Part shown: positions 14,467-23,370 of the stretch, piece after piece
Layout: each line of letters begins with the position of its first letter
How positions within the stretch are numbered: the stretch's first letter is position 1
NCBI GenBank assembly: GCA_036559965.1
Contig: DATBSD010000042.1
Coordinates: 1 to 34,241 of the forward strand
DNA: 34,241 nt
Source of the DNA: CSP1-4 sp036559965
GTDB taxonomy: Bacteria > Chloroflexota > Limnocylindria > Limnocylindrales > CSP1-4
Reading direction: 5' to 3'
The notes under the pieces: model-generated
Seen by the model: the letters and a program-made list of their open reading frames with translations, nothing else
Database searches by the model: none
Told to the model about the DNA's origin: nothing
Translations under genes and position numbers: made by a program

Positions 14467-15639
14467 CTACGGCGCGCGTACCCGATAGACGACGCCCGAG
14501 GAGGTGGCTGCGTAGAGCTCGCCGCCCTCGCCCTCGCCGAATGAGGTGATGTTGGCCGACGTGTTGGCCCGGAGCGTCTTGGACGACCCACCATGCGACA
14601 CCGTCCAGATGCGCCCGCTGCAGTAGTCGGCGAAGACGTACTGCCCGACGAGGTTGGGATAGGCGCTGCCGCGATAGACGTAGCCGCCGGTGATCGAGCA
14701 GTTGCCGTTGGCGTGCGAGTACTCGACGATCGGCAGCGTATCCCCGGCGAGCGGGCACTTCGACGGCTTGTAGCAGTGACTACCCTCCATCGCGTTCCAA
14801 CCGTAGTTCCGGCCGCCGCCGAAGCCGGCCGGCTCGCGATCGACCTCCTCGTAGCGGTTCTGACCGACGTCGGCGATGAACAGCTTGCCCGTTCCCCGGT
14901 CGAACGAGATGCGCCACGGGTTGCGCAGGCCGTAGGCCCAGATCTCGCCGCGACCCTTGGTCGGGCCGGCGAACGGGTTCGATGCCGGCACGGAATAGCG
15001 GTCGTAGGCGCCGCTGCCCGTGCCGTCGATGTTGATGCGCAGCACCTTGCCCAGCAGCGTCGACGACTTCTCCTGGGCGTCGTTGCCCGGGTCGCCGCTG
15101 CCGCCACCGTCACCGACGGCGATGAACAGATAGCCGCTCGGCCCGAAGGCCATGCCGCCGCCGTTGTGGTTCGTCTGGTTGCTGTGCTCGATGCGCAGCA
15201 CGTACCGCCCGCTGCTCTCGTCGACGTTCGTGCGCGCAGCGTTCGTCGTGTATCGCTCGACGACGATGTCGCCGCCGTTGCGCGTGTAGTACACGAACAG
15301 CCGACGGTTCGACGCGAAGTCGGGGTGGAAGGCGAGGCCCAGCAGGCCGCGCTCGCCGCTCTCGGCGACGAGCGAGCGGATGTCCATGAAGTAGCCGGGC
15401 TGCACCGCGCCGTTGTCGATGACGCGGATGGTGCCGCGCTTCTCGACCGCGAACAGTCGTCCCGAGCCGTCGCCTGCGTTCGTGATCTGCGTCAGGGCCT
15501 GGAGGCCGCCGGCGACCTTGCCGAGGGTGATCGCGAACGACCCGGCCGTGGCGCTCGGGACGACGAGCGCCGACATGATGGCGGCCACCGTGACGATGGC
15601 CCCGATCCGGGCGATGACGGGTCGGTGACGATGGGGCAT
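14467..15639 (-). CDS. Secreted PQQ-dependent sugar dehydrogenase (glucose/sorbosone dehydrogenase family)
   Basis: A 390-aa exported protein. A signal peptide (basic MPHRHRPVIARIG, hydrophobic AIVTVAAIMSALVV, then PSATAG) is followed by a six-bladed beta-propeller of the GSDH type: LTQITNAGDGSGRLFAVEKRG, GERGLLGLAFHPDF, TNHNGGGMAFGPSGYLFIAVGDGG with the conserved His, GLRNPWRISFDRGTGKLFIADVGQ and NGNCSITGGYVYRG. Soluble members oxidise sugars with PQQ outside the membrane; many bacterial homologues have unknown substrates. ATG 15639 is supported by SD GAGGTGA about six bases upstream. It starts five bases after the stop of the LOX/SLH gene, so both are one transcript. Two Cys pairs (near SHCYKPSKC) suggest extracytoplasmic disulfides. 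Confidence 0.9.
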   Translation of the reverse strand: MPHRHRPVIARIGAIVTVAAIMSALVVPSATAGSFAITLGKVAGGLQALTQITNAGDGSGRLFAVEKRGTIRVIDNGAVQPGYFMDIRSLVAESGERGLLGLAFHPDFASNRRLFVYYTRNGGDIVVERYTTNAARTNVDESSGRYVLRIEHSNQTNHNGGGMAFGPSGYLFIAVGDGGGSGDPGNDAQEKSSTLLGKVLRINIDGTGSGAYDRYSVPASNPFAGPTKGRGEIWAYGLRNPWRISFDRGTGKLFIADVGQNRYEEVDREPAGFGGGRNYGWNAMEGSHCYKPSKCPLAGDTLPIVEYSHANGNCSITGGYVYRGSAYPNLVGQYVFADYCSGRIWTVSHGGSSKTLRANTSANITSFGEGEGGELYAATSSGVVYRVRAP

Positions 15640-15644
15640 CCGGT

Positions 15645-16928
15645 TCACCTCGCTGCTGCTGCGTCGGCCAGGGCGCGATGGAGGAGGCTCATCGCCTGAC
15701 CCCGCGTCACGTCTCCCGTCGGACAATACAGGCGCTCGCCGCAGCCGGTCGCGATGCCGGCCTCGGCGAGGGCGTTGATCTGGGCCTCGAAGGTCGTCCC
15801 GTCGTCGTCGTCGAAGTGGTCGTCCGTCGCCGGTGGCAGGGCCAGCGCCAGCGCGAGCATCGACGCCAGCTGCGCTCTGGTGACCCGCCGGGTGGGACAG
15901 AAGCGGCCATCCGCGCAGGGCGGCGCGATGCCCGCCTCGGCGATGCGGTTGATGTCGGCCTCGTGGGGGTCGCCCGTGTCGTCGGTGAAGTGGTCGGCCG
16001 ACGCGTCGGGGTAGTCGAAGGCGCGGGCCAGGAACGTCGCCGTCTCGCCGCGCAGCGCTCGGTCATTGGTGCAGAACATGTCCGCGTCGCAGAACGCGCT
16101 GATGCGGGCCTCCCGCGACCAGGTGATCGCCTCGGCGTGCGGTGTGGTGCTGTGGTCGTTGAGGCACTTCTTGCCGCGATCGAGGATCTTGAGCTTGGAG
16201 CCCGAGGCCGGGATACGGATGTGCGCCCAGTCGCAATTGTTGGTCTCCGAGAGCTCGGTGAACTTGCCGTACAGATCGACCGCGGATCGCAGCGTGTACG
16301 TTCCCGCCGGCAGCCCACTGATGTCGATCCATTGGAAGGCGAAGTTCCAGGGGTACTTGTCGCCCCAGCCGACGGAGATCCCGTTGCGGGTCTTGAGCGA
16401 CGCTCGTCGACCGCACATCGACTCGAGGTATTTCGGCCGAGACGGCGAGCGGGGCAGGCTGCCGTTGATAAGGTTGGTGTCGAAGAAACAGAACCCGACC
16501 TTGCTCGATCGAAGCGTCCCCGTCGCCCCCCAGAGGTGATAGGTCAGCATCCGGCGGACATGCCAGTGATCATGTCCGTCGCCGGCGTACTTCATCCGGG
16601 CGCTCGTCTCGATGCGCCGGTAGGTGCCGTTGCTCCTGTAGACGATCTGGTCGACGTCCCAGGTCGTGGTCGAACGGTTGGGGCGCATGGCGCGGGTCTC
16701 GAACGGCCCGGCGCCCTTGTTCCACATCACGCCCGTGAAGCGCAGCAGTCGGCGGCCGCCGGACTTGACGATGCGAAGGTCGCTCATCCGGGCGACCCGC
16801 AGGTCCGGCAATCGGTCGGACGCCGCCGCCACCTCGGGCGGCGCCATGGCGCTCGACATCGCCACCAGCACGACGGCGATGAGCAGCCGAAGGCCGACGC
16901 TCGTCCGGCCAGCTGACGTGGTTGGCAT
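15645..16928 (-). CDS. Secreted lysyl oxidase-like protein with three SLH-type repeats
   Basis: A 427-aa exported protein. Signal peptide: SVGLRLLIAVVLVAMSSAMA at about 10-30. Residues 40-240 match the bacterial lysyl oxidase (PF01186) fold: GDGHDHWHVRRMLTYHLW at 117-133 with the copper-type His cluster, KVGFCFFDT, GWGDKYPWNFAFQWIDISGLPAGTYTL and ETNNCDWAHI. Residues 265-425 hold three SLH-like repeats (DxHFxDDxGxxxExxINxIAEAGIAxxC ... VTRxQ), each with a C-x5-C pair: 280/286, 338/344 and 396/402. The protein is probably held at the cell wall or S-layer. LOX enzymes oxidise lysine amines with copper and a lysyl-tyrosine quinone; activity here is not shown. The start is the ATG at 16928 before the signal peptide; AGGAGG is 14 nt upstream, which is long. 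Confidence 0.85.
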   Translation of the reverse strand: MPTTSAGRTSVGLRLLIAVVLVAMSSAMAPPEVAAASDRLPDLRVARMSDLRIVKSGGRRLLRFTGVMWNKGAGPFETRAMRPNRSTTTWDVDQIVYRSNGTYRRIETSARMKYAGDGHDHWHVRRMLTYHLWGATGTLRSSKVGFCFFDTNLINGSLPRSPSRPKYLESMCGRRASLKTRNGISVGWGDKYPWNFAFQWIDISGLPAGTYTLRSAVDLYGKFTELSETNNCDWAHIRIPASGSKLKILDRGKKCLNDHSTTPHAEAITWSREARISAFCDADMFCTNDRALRGETATFLARAFDYPDASADHFTDDTGDPHEADINRIAEAGIAPPCADGRFCPTRRVTRAQLASMLALALALPPATDDHFDDDDGTTFEAQINALAEAGIATGCGERLYCPTGDVTRGQAMSLLHRALADAAAAR

Positions 16929-17044
16929 CGGTCGACCGGCCGCCTCCTGCGCTCCCGGCTGCGACCATGCCGTACCTCGTGCGAGGCTGTCAACCGCGCT
17001 GCCGATGTCGCCTCTTTGACAATCCTGGCGTCGCCTGCCGGTCG

Positions 17045-17072
17045 TTGCGCTCGCGTGGCCGACCTCTAGACT
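17045..17072 (+). promoter_or_regulatory. Promoter (TTGCGC-16-TAGACT) of DVEGH protein gene
   Basis: TTGCGC at 17045-17050, 16-bp spacer, TAGACT at 17067-17072. Start of transcription near 17080 leaves a 5' leader of about 45 nt with a strong SD, in contrast with the leaderless-type genes. Confidence 0.5.
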
Positions 17073-17123
17073 GCTCAGCAGACCGGGCCCGTGGGTTTGG
17101 GAGCGGTACAAGGAGATCAACCC

Positions 17124-17699
17124 ATGACCAGACAGACGATCCAGATCCTTGGCGATCCGGGCAGCGGCGGCGTCTCGGCGTCGGTCGACGCCACCGAAGC
17201 CGAGGAGATCCTCAGGCTGCTCGGCGGCTCGGACGGACAATTCGAGCTCGGCCTGGCGCCGGAGGACGACGACGACGTCGAGGGCCACCTTTTCGGGGCC
17301 GGCGCCATCGTCCGCCTCATCGTCCGCAAGCCGGGCAGCGAGGACGACGTCGAAGGTCACGCGCTGACGCTGCACTTCATCTCGGCCGAGGAGGCCTCGA
17401 AGTTCAAGACCAAGGTGCTCGCCGGCGGACTGCTCGTGGGCACGCTCATCGCGCCGGCTGCCGGCCTCACGGGCGGCGCGGCCGGCACGGCCGACCTGAG
17501 CGAGAACGCGGCGCCCCAGGCGGCCGCCACCACGATCGTCCAGGACTACCAGGCCGGCGGCAGCGACCTCCAGATCGTCATCCCCGACGACGGTGGAGGC
17601 GCCGGCGGCGCGGACGTCCAGGCGAGCGGCGGCTCGGGCGAGGACAACAAGATGGGCTCGGCGGTGGCCTGGTCCACTCGCGCGGACGAGGGCCGCTGA
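17124..17699 (+). CDS. Uncharacterised single-span protein with two DVEGH motifs
   Basis: A 191-aa acidic protein. The start ATG 17124 has an excellent SD (AAGGAG, eight bases upstream). Two copies of an acidic-run-plus-DVEGH motif are present, at 47-55 (EDDDDVEGH) and 73-79 (EDDVEGH), each followed by a beta-strand-like stretch (AIVRLIVRKP; ALTLHFIS). A hydrophobic segment at about 98-115 (VLAGGLLVGTLIAPAAGL) may span the membrane. The rest is Gly/Asp/Ala-rich and disordered-looking. No family is recognised. It is followed by a perfect 12-bp hairpin, so it is probably monocistronic. Confidence 0.8.
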   Translation: MTRQTIQILGDPGSGGVSASVDATEAEEILRLLGGSDGQFELGLAPEDDDDVEGHLFGAGAIVRLIVRKPGSEDDVEGHALTLHFISAEEASKFKTKVLAGGLLVGTLIAPAAGLTGGAAGTADLSENAAPQAAATTIVQDYQAGGSDLQIVIPDDGGGAGGADVQASGGSGEDNKMGSAVAWSTRADEGR

Positions 17700-17752
17700 C
17701 CGACCATTCCAGCGGGCACGGGCGCCCATCACATCGAACGCTCCATCCGCAC

Positions 17753-17782
17753 GAACGGCGGCCGACCCACCGGCCGCCGTTC
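17753..17782 (+). terminator. Perfect 12-bp hairpin after DVEGH protein gene
   Basis: GAACGGCGGCCG, six-base loop, CGGCCGCCGTTC. No U-tract follows, so it could be a U-less terminator or 3' stabiliser. It ends seven bases before the next promoter's -35. Confidence 0.6.
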
Positions 17783-17788
17783 TCGGCG

Positions 17789-17818
17789 TTGACGGGTCGT
17801 CCGGCGCGCCGATAGGCT
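17789..17818 (+). promoter_or_regulatory. Promoter (TTGACG-18-TAGGCT) of the gene at 17827
   Basis: TTGACG at 17789-17794, 18-bp spacer, TAGGCT at 17813-17818, then 8 nt to the ATG. The best two-box example of the leaderless-type arrangement. Confidence 0.6.
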
Positions 17819-17826
17819 CGCCGACG

Positions 17827-18519
17827 ATGGCCGACCACGATGACGCGCTGGCGACCGACCCAGGCCGCCTCGGGCAGCCCGCTGATGGATCGCCGCCGGT
17901 CGGCGGGCCGCCGACGGTCGTCGACTGGATGGCGGCGGGCGCCATCGACGGCCTCCTGGCGGCTGCTGTCTGGCTGCTCGCCGAGGGCGGTGTGCCGGTC
18001 GTCGCGGCGGGCGACGATCTTGGGGCGGCAGACGAGCTGGCGGCCGCGCTCGACGTCTTCGGCCGACCGCCGGCGTTCCTGTCGCCGTTCCCGCGCAGTC
18101 TCGGGGCGAGCAGCCTCGAGGACGTCCTCGACTGCCTGGGCAGGCCACCCTACGAGCTGACCGAGGATGCGGCCCGATCGGTCGGGGTCGTGCTCGTGGT
18201 CACGGTGCTGCCGGATGGCCGCCGCCGGATCGTCGCCGCCCACTATGTCCGGCCGCTCGAGCAGGACGGCCACGGCCACCTGCAGCGTCGGCCGCCGGCG
18301 CTGCTGGCGGCCTGGGACCGCGACGCGGATCGCCTCGACGATTACGCTTGGGGCATCTCGGCCGAGCTGGGCAGCCGGATCGGCATGGCGGCGCCCGCAT
18401 TCGAGCTGGCGCGCGCCGAGCGCGCCGAGCTGCTCGTCGGGCTCGCCGCCGCCGGCGCGCGGACGCCGGAGGCCGTGGCCGGCGCGATCGCGGCGCACGG
18501 CCTGAGCGTACGGCGCTGA
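17827..18519 (+). CDS. Uncharacterised protein, possible degenerate NTPase
   Basis: A 230-aa protein whose start is fixed by the promoter 8 nt upstream. Residues 33-78 (DWMAAGAIDGLLAAAVWLLAEGGVPVVAAGDDLGAADELAAALDVF) have the length and hydrophobic pattern of a secretion-type AAA core strand and P-loop, but the P-loop glycines and lysine are missing (AGDDLGAADEL). Residues 110-190 contain a beta-rich part (SVGVVLVVTVLPDGRRRIVAAHYVRPL) and a WDRDADRLDDYAWGISAELGSRIG stretch. The C-terminus resembles a small helical hairpin (GLAAAGARTPEAVAGAIAAHGL). The NTPase idea is weak; function unknown. No signal peptide. Confidence 0.7.
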   Translation: MADHDDALATDPGRLGQPADGSPPVGGPPTVVDWMAAGAIDGLLAAAVWLLAEGGVPVVAAGDDLGAADELAAALDVFGRPPAFLSPFPRSLGASSLEDVLDCLGRPPYELTEDAARSVGVVLVVTVLPDGRRRIVAAHYVRPLEQDGHGHLQRRPPALLAAWDRDADRLDDYAWGISAELGSRIGMAAPAFELARAERAELLVGLAAAGARTPEAVAGAIAAHGLSVRR

Positions 18520-18557
18520 AGTCTCGGGACCAGGCGCGGTGGTCGTCGCGCCGGCGG

Positions 18558-18563
18558 TAGGAT
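18558..18563 (+). promoter_or_regulatory. Candidate -10 box (TAGGAT) for class II aldolase gene
   Basis: TAGGAT lies 51 bp before the ATG at 18615, leaving a short leader. No clear -35 was seen. Confidence 0.35.
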
Positions 18564-18614
18564 TCGGACCACGGCCATGCCGGCCGACCCCGTCACCCTG
18601 AGCGGAGACCGCCG

Positions 18615-20033
18615 ATGTCCCAGCCGACCGTTGCCCAGACCGTCGCCGAACTGTTGACGGCCATCGAGCCGAGCGTCGGACTGCGCGACGGCGGGTTGGT
18701 CATCCATGACGAGGCCGGCCTGCGCAGTGGCGCCATCCGCGACATCGTCTGGACGGCCACCTTCACCGACGACGAGCCCACCCGCGAGGCGGCACGCTGG
18801 CTGGTCGCCGAGGCGGCCTGGCAGCTTGGCTGCGGCTCGGCCTCCATCCACGAGCTCTACATGGCCCGCGGCCGCGGCGACATCGGCGGCTTCACGGTGC
18901 CGGCGCTCAACCTCCGGACGCAGGTCTTCGACATGGCCGCCGCCACCTTCCGGGCGGCAGCGGCTCGTGACGTCGGGACGGTCATCCTCGAGCTGGCCCG
19001 CAGCGAGCAGGAGTACACCTACCAGCGGCCCGGCGAGTACCTCACCAGCGTCCTCGCCGGGGCCATCTCTGCCGGCTGGTCGGCGCCGGTCTTCATCCAG
19101 GGCGACCACTACCAGTTCAACGCCAAGAAGTACCAGGCCGACCCGGAGGCCACGGCCGAGGGAGTCCGGCGGCTGGCGCGGGAGGCGGTCGCCGTCGGCT
19201 ACGGCAACATCGATATCGACAGCTCGACGCTCGTCGATCTCGACGAGCCGACCGTCGACGACCAGCAGCGCGTCAACTACACCCAGGCGGCCGAGATCGC
19301 CGCGCTCATCCGCAGCCACGAGCCGGCCGACATGACCGTCAGCATCGGCGGCGAGATCGGCGAGGTCGGCAAGGAGAACTCGACCGAGGACGAGCTGCGT
19401 GCCTACCTCGAGGGCTTCCGGCGCGAGCTCGACCGGATGGCCGGGCCGACGGCCGTGGGCATCAGCAAGGTCAGCGTCCAGACCGGCACCAGCCACGGGG
19501 GCGTGCCCCTGCCAGGCGGCGGCGTGGCCGAGGTCAAGCTCGACTTCGGCACCCTCGAGCGTCTCTCCGCTGTCGCCCGAGACTTCGGCCTGGCCGGCGC
19601 CGTCCAGCACGGCGCTTCGACCCTGCCCGAGGAGCTGTTCGACCGGTTCCCGGCCGTCGAGACCGCCGAGATCCATCTCGCGACCGGCTTCCAGAACCTG
19701 CTCTACGAGCACGCCGCCTTCCCGAAAGACCTGCTGACCGAGATCGAGGCCTGGTGCGGTGCCAACTGCGCCGACGAGCGGAAGCCCGATGAGACCGAGA
19801 CGCAGTTCGTCTACAAGACGCGCAAGAAGGCGCTCGGGCCCTACAAGCGCACGCTCTGGGAGCTGCCCGCCAAGGATGAGATCGTGGCCGCCCAGGAGGC
19901 CAAGATCGGGCAGCTCATGGAGCGCCTCGCCGTGTCCGGCACCGCCGAGCACGTCGCCCGCTACGTCCGCCTGCCGCGCCGGGTCGCGCCCAAGCCGGCG
20001 TCGCTCGACGATATCGTCGCGCCGGCAGGCTAG
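18615..20033 (+). CDS. Class II fructose-bisphosphate aldolase family protein
   Basis: A 472-aa TIM-barrel enzyme, longer than the usual 280-360 residues of class II FBA. Seen motifs: SIHELYMARGRGDIGGFTVPALNLRTQVFDMA (substrate-side start of the barrel), FIQGDHYQFN where the His is the expected first zinc ligand, GYGNIDIDSS, SIGGEIGEVG with the conserved Glu, VQHGAST as the second His ligand, and EIHLATGFQN. The class cleaves or forms ketose bisphosphates with a divalent metal. An N-terminal domain of about 90 residues (GLRDGGLVIHDEAGLRSGAIRDIVWTATF) is unusual, and so is the Lys-rich C-terminus (FVYKTRKKALGPYKRTLW). Substrate could be a sugar phosphate other than FBP. It converges with the aminotransferase gene. 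Confidence 0.85.
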   Translation: MSQPTVAQTVAELLTAIEPSVGLRDGGLVIHDEAGLRSGAIRDIVWTATFTDDEPTREAARWLVAEAAWQLGCGSASIHELYMARGRGDIGGFTVPALNLRTQVFDMAAATFRAAAARDVGTVILELARSEQEYTYQRPGEYLTSVLAGAISAGWSAPVFIQGDHYQFNAKKYQADPEATAEGVRRLAREAVAVGYGNIDIDSSTLVDLDEPTVDDQQRVNYTQAAEIAALIRSHEPADMTVSIGGEIGEVGKENSTEDELRAYLEGFRRELDRMAGPTAVGISKVSVQTGTSHGGVPLPGGGVAEVKLDFGTLERLSAVARDFGLAGAVQHGASTLPEELFDRFPAVETAEIHLATGFQNLLYEHAAFPKDLLTEIEAWCGANCADERKPDETETQFVYKTRKKALGPYKRTLWELPAKDEIVAAQEAKIGQLMERLAVSGTAEHVARYVRLPRRVAPKPASLDDIVAPAG

Positions 20034-20054
20034 CCAGCGCTCCTCAGCCCAGGT

Positions 20055-21364
<1,310 letters not shown>

Positions 21365-21368
<4 letters not shown>

Positions 21369-22270
21369 CGATCGACCGGGCGCAGCCGTCGCTGGGCGCG
21401 GTAGTTGCCGACGATGGTCGAGATGAGCACCAGACCGACCGCCAGGCCGAAGAAGATCGTGCCGATCACGTTGACCTGCGGCGGCAGGCTGCTGCGGACC
21501 GTCGTCCAGACCCAGACGGGGAAGGTGTTCACGACGCCCGACGAGAACTGGGTGATGATGAAGTCGTCGATGGACAGGGAGAAGGCAAGCAGCGCGCCGG
21601 CCATGATGCCCGGGAAGATGAGCGGGAACGTGACGCGCCAGAAGGCCTGCCACTCGTTGGCGTAGAGATCGGCCGCAGCCTGCTCGAGGTTCGTGTCGAA
21701 GCCCTGGATCCTGGCCCGCACGGCCACGACCACGAAGCTGATGCAGAACATGATGTGGGCGATGACGATCGTGTTCAGGCTGAGCGGGAAGAGCGCGCCC
21801 TCGGGGATGATGCTCGAGAAGGGCTCCAGGCTGGCCGAGCCGACAAAAAGCGTCAGGAGGCTGGCGCCGAGCACGATCTCAGGCGCCGCCATGGGCACGA
21901 AGATGAACAGGTTCGTGGCCGACCGGCCGCGGAACGAGTAGCGCGTCAGTGCCAGCGCGATGAGCGTGCCCAGGGCCGTCGCGGCGATGGTCGCCACGAT
22001 GGCCACGATGAGGCTGTGGAGGAGCGCCTCGGGCAGCCCTGGCCGGGCCAGCGGGTTCATCCACGCCTCGAGCGAGAACTCGTTCCACTGGTAGTTGAAG
22101 CGCCCGACCGGGTCGTTGAACGAGAAGATGATCATGACCACGATGGGCAGCAGCAGGTAGCTGATGGCGAGGACCGTGAACAGCGGCAGCACCCAGCTGT
22201 CGAGCCGCTGCAGCGTCCGCCGCGACCGGGCCTCCTCCTTGGCCACCGCGACGCGAGGATCGGCGCTCAT
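21365..22270 (-). CDS. potC: Spermidine/putrescine ABC transporter permease PotC
   Basis: A 301-aa inner-membrane protein with six helices. After a charged N-terminus come a first helix (VLPLFTVLAISYLLLPIVVMIIFSF), the NDPVGRFNYQWNEFSLEAW periplasmic part typical of PotC, and the EAA loop EQAAADLYANEWQAFWRVTFPLIFPGIMAG, which is of normal length. IDDFIITQFSSGVVNTFPVWVW is a PotC signature. It works with PotA, PotB and PotD. ATG overlaps the potB stop and its own stop overlaps the aminotransferase start, both in ATGA. Confidence 0.93.
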
Positions 22271-23328
22271 ACCGCACCCGCCGAGAGCTCTTCCGTGCCC
22301 AGCACGCGTGCGTAGATGAAGATGGCGATGAGGATGGCGCTCATGAGGATGAACGCCAGGGCGCTCGCAGTGCCGTAGTCGTTCTGGTTCAGGAAACGAC
22401 CCTGGATGACGTTGCCGATCATAAGCGTCTTGGGGCTTCCCAGGAGCTCGGCGTTGACGTAGTCGCCGACCGCCGGGATGAGCACGAGGAGGGAACCTGC
22501 GAAGACCCCCGGGATGCTGAGCGGGAACGTCACACGCACGAACGCCTCAGTCACGAGCAGGTGGGCGACGAGCGTACCGATGGCGCCGCAGATGGCCGCG
22601 CCGAGCCCGATGAGCGCCAGGTTCTGGTCCGGTCCGACCACATCCGCGTAGCCGAGGCCGACGACGATGGCGGCCCCGAGCAGGGCGCCGAGGATGCCGC
22701 CGATCATGGTCCCGCGCGGACGCCACGGCCCGGCATACAGGTCCCGGGCAGCCTCGATGAGACGATGGTCGACCTTCTCGAGCGAGACGTAGAGCGGCAG
22801 GACCATGAAGGGCAGGAACTCGTAGGTCAGGCCGGCGACCACGGCCAGCGGCGTGCCCAGGATGCTGAAGTTGGCGGGCACCAGGCCCAACGTGTCGCGC
22901 ACGATGCCCAGGAACGGCCCGTCATTGCCGAGGATGATCTTCCAGGAGATCGTCCGGATGAGGAAGCTCGTGAAGAACGGCGCGATGACGATGAACAGCA
23001 GCAGGCTCTTGTAGCGGCCGCCGCGGAAGGCGATGGCATACGCCAGCGGGTAGCCGATGAGGATGGTGAAGATGGTCGCCAGGCCACCGTAGGCGATGGA
23101 GTTGCGGAAGTTGTCGGCGTAGCGCGTGACCGCATCCGGGTAGTTCGACCACGCCCAGACCTCGGGCGGTTGCTGGAACGTGGGTGAGAACGCTCGGCCT
23201 TCCGAGAGCGAGTACAGGAACATCGGGATGCCGGGCACGACGAAGAACAGGAACAGCCAGAGCAGGCCGGGCAGCAGGAGCAGGTACGGGATCCATCGCC
23301 GGTAGCGATGGATGAGGCGACCGATCAC
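22267..23328 (-). CDS. potB: Spermidine/putrescine ABC transporter permease PotB with an insertion in the EAA loop
   Basis: A 353-aa permease; PotB is usually 275-300 aa. The first part is ordinary: helix 10-32, NFRNSIAYGGLATIFTILIGYPLAYAIAF, APFFTSFLIRTISWKIILG. The EAA loop starts normally (LIEAARDLYAG, to residue 200), but then about 60 extra residues (200-259) follow, with two hydrophobic segments (TMIGGILGALLGAAIVVGLGYA; LALIGLGAAICGAIGTLVAHLLV), before the loop resumes with TEAFVRVTFPLSIPGVFAG. The two extra helices keep the topology. The frame is intact, so this is not a frameshift. SPKTLMIGNVIQGRFL after it is typical of PotB. Second permease of the operon; no overlap with potD (42-nt gap). 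Confidence 0.9.
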   Translation of the reverse strand: MIGRLIHRYRRWIPYLLLLPGLLWLFLFFVVPGIPMFLYSLSEGRAFSPTFQQPPEVWAWSNYPDAVTRYADNFRNSIAYGGLATIFTILIGYPLAYAIAFRGGRYKSLLLFIVIAPFFTSFLIRTISWKIILGNDGPFLGIVRDTLGLVPANFSILGTPLAVVAGLTYEFLPFMVLPLYVSLEKVDHRLIEAARDLYAGPWRPRGTMIGGILGALLGAAIVVGLGYADVVGPDQNLALIGLGAAICGAIGTLVAHLLVTEAFVRVTFPLSIPGVFAGSLLVLIPAVGDYVNAELLGSPKTLMIGNVIQGRFLNQNDYGTASALAFILMSAILIAIFIYARVLGTEELSAGAV

Positions 23329-23370
23329 GATCGACCGATCGCGACGTGGGCGAGCACCGAACCGCCGGAC

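Noticed and set aside
14593..15699. 368-codon plus-strand frame
   Set aside because: Antisense to the sugar dehydrogenase, which has clear propeller motifs and a signal peptide.
18342..19952. 536-codon minus-strand frame
   Set aside because: Antisense to the class II aldolase; no SD and no recognisable domain.
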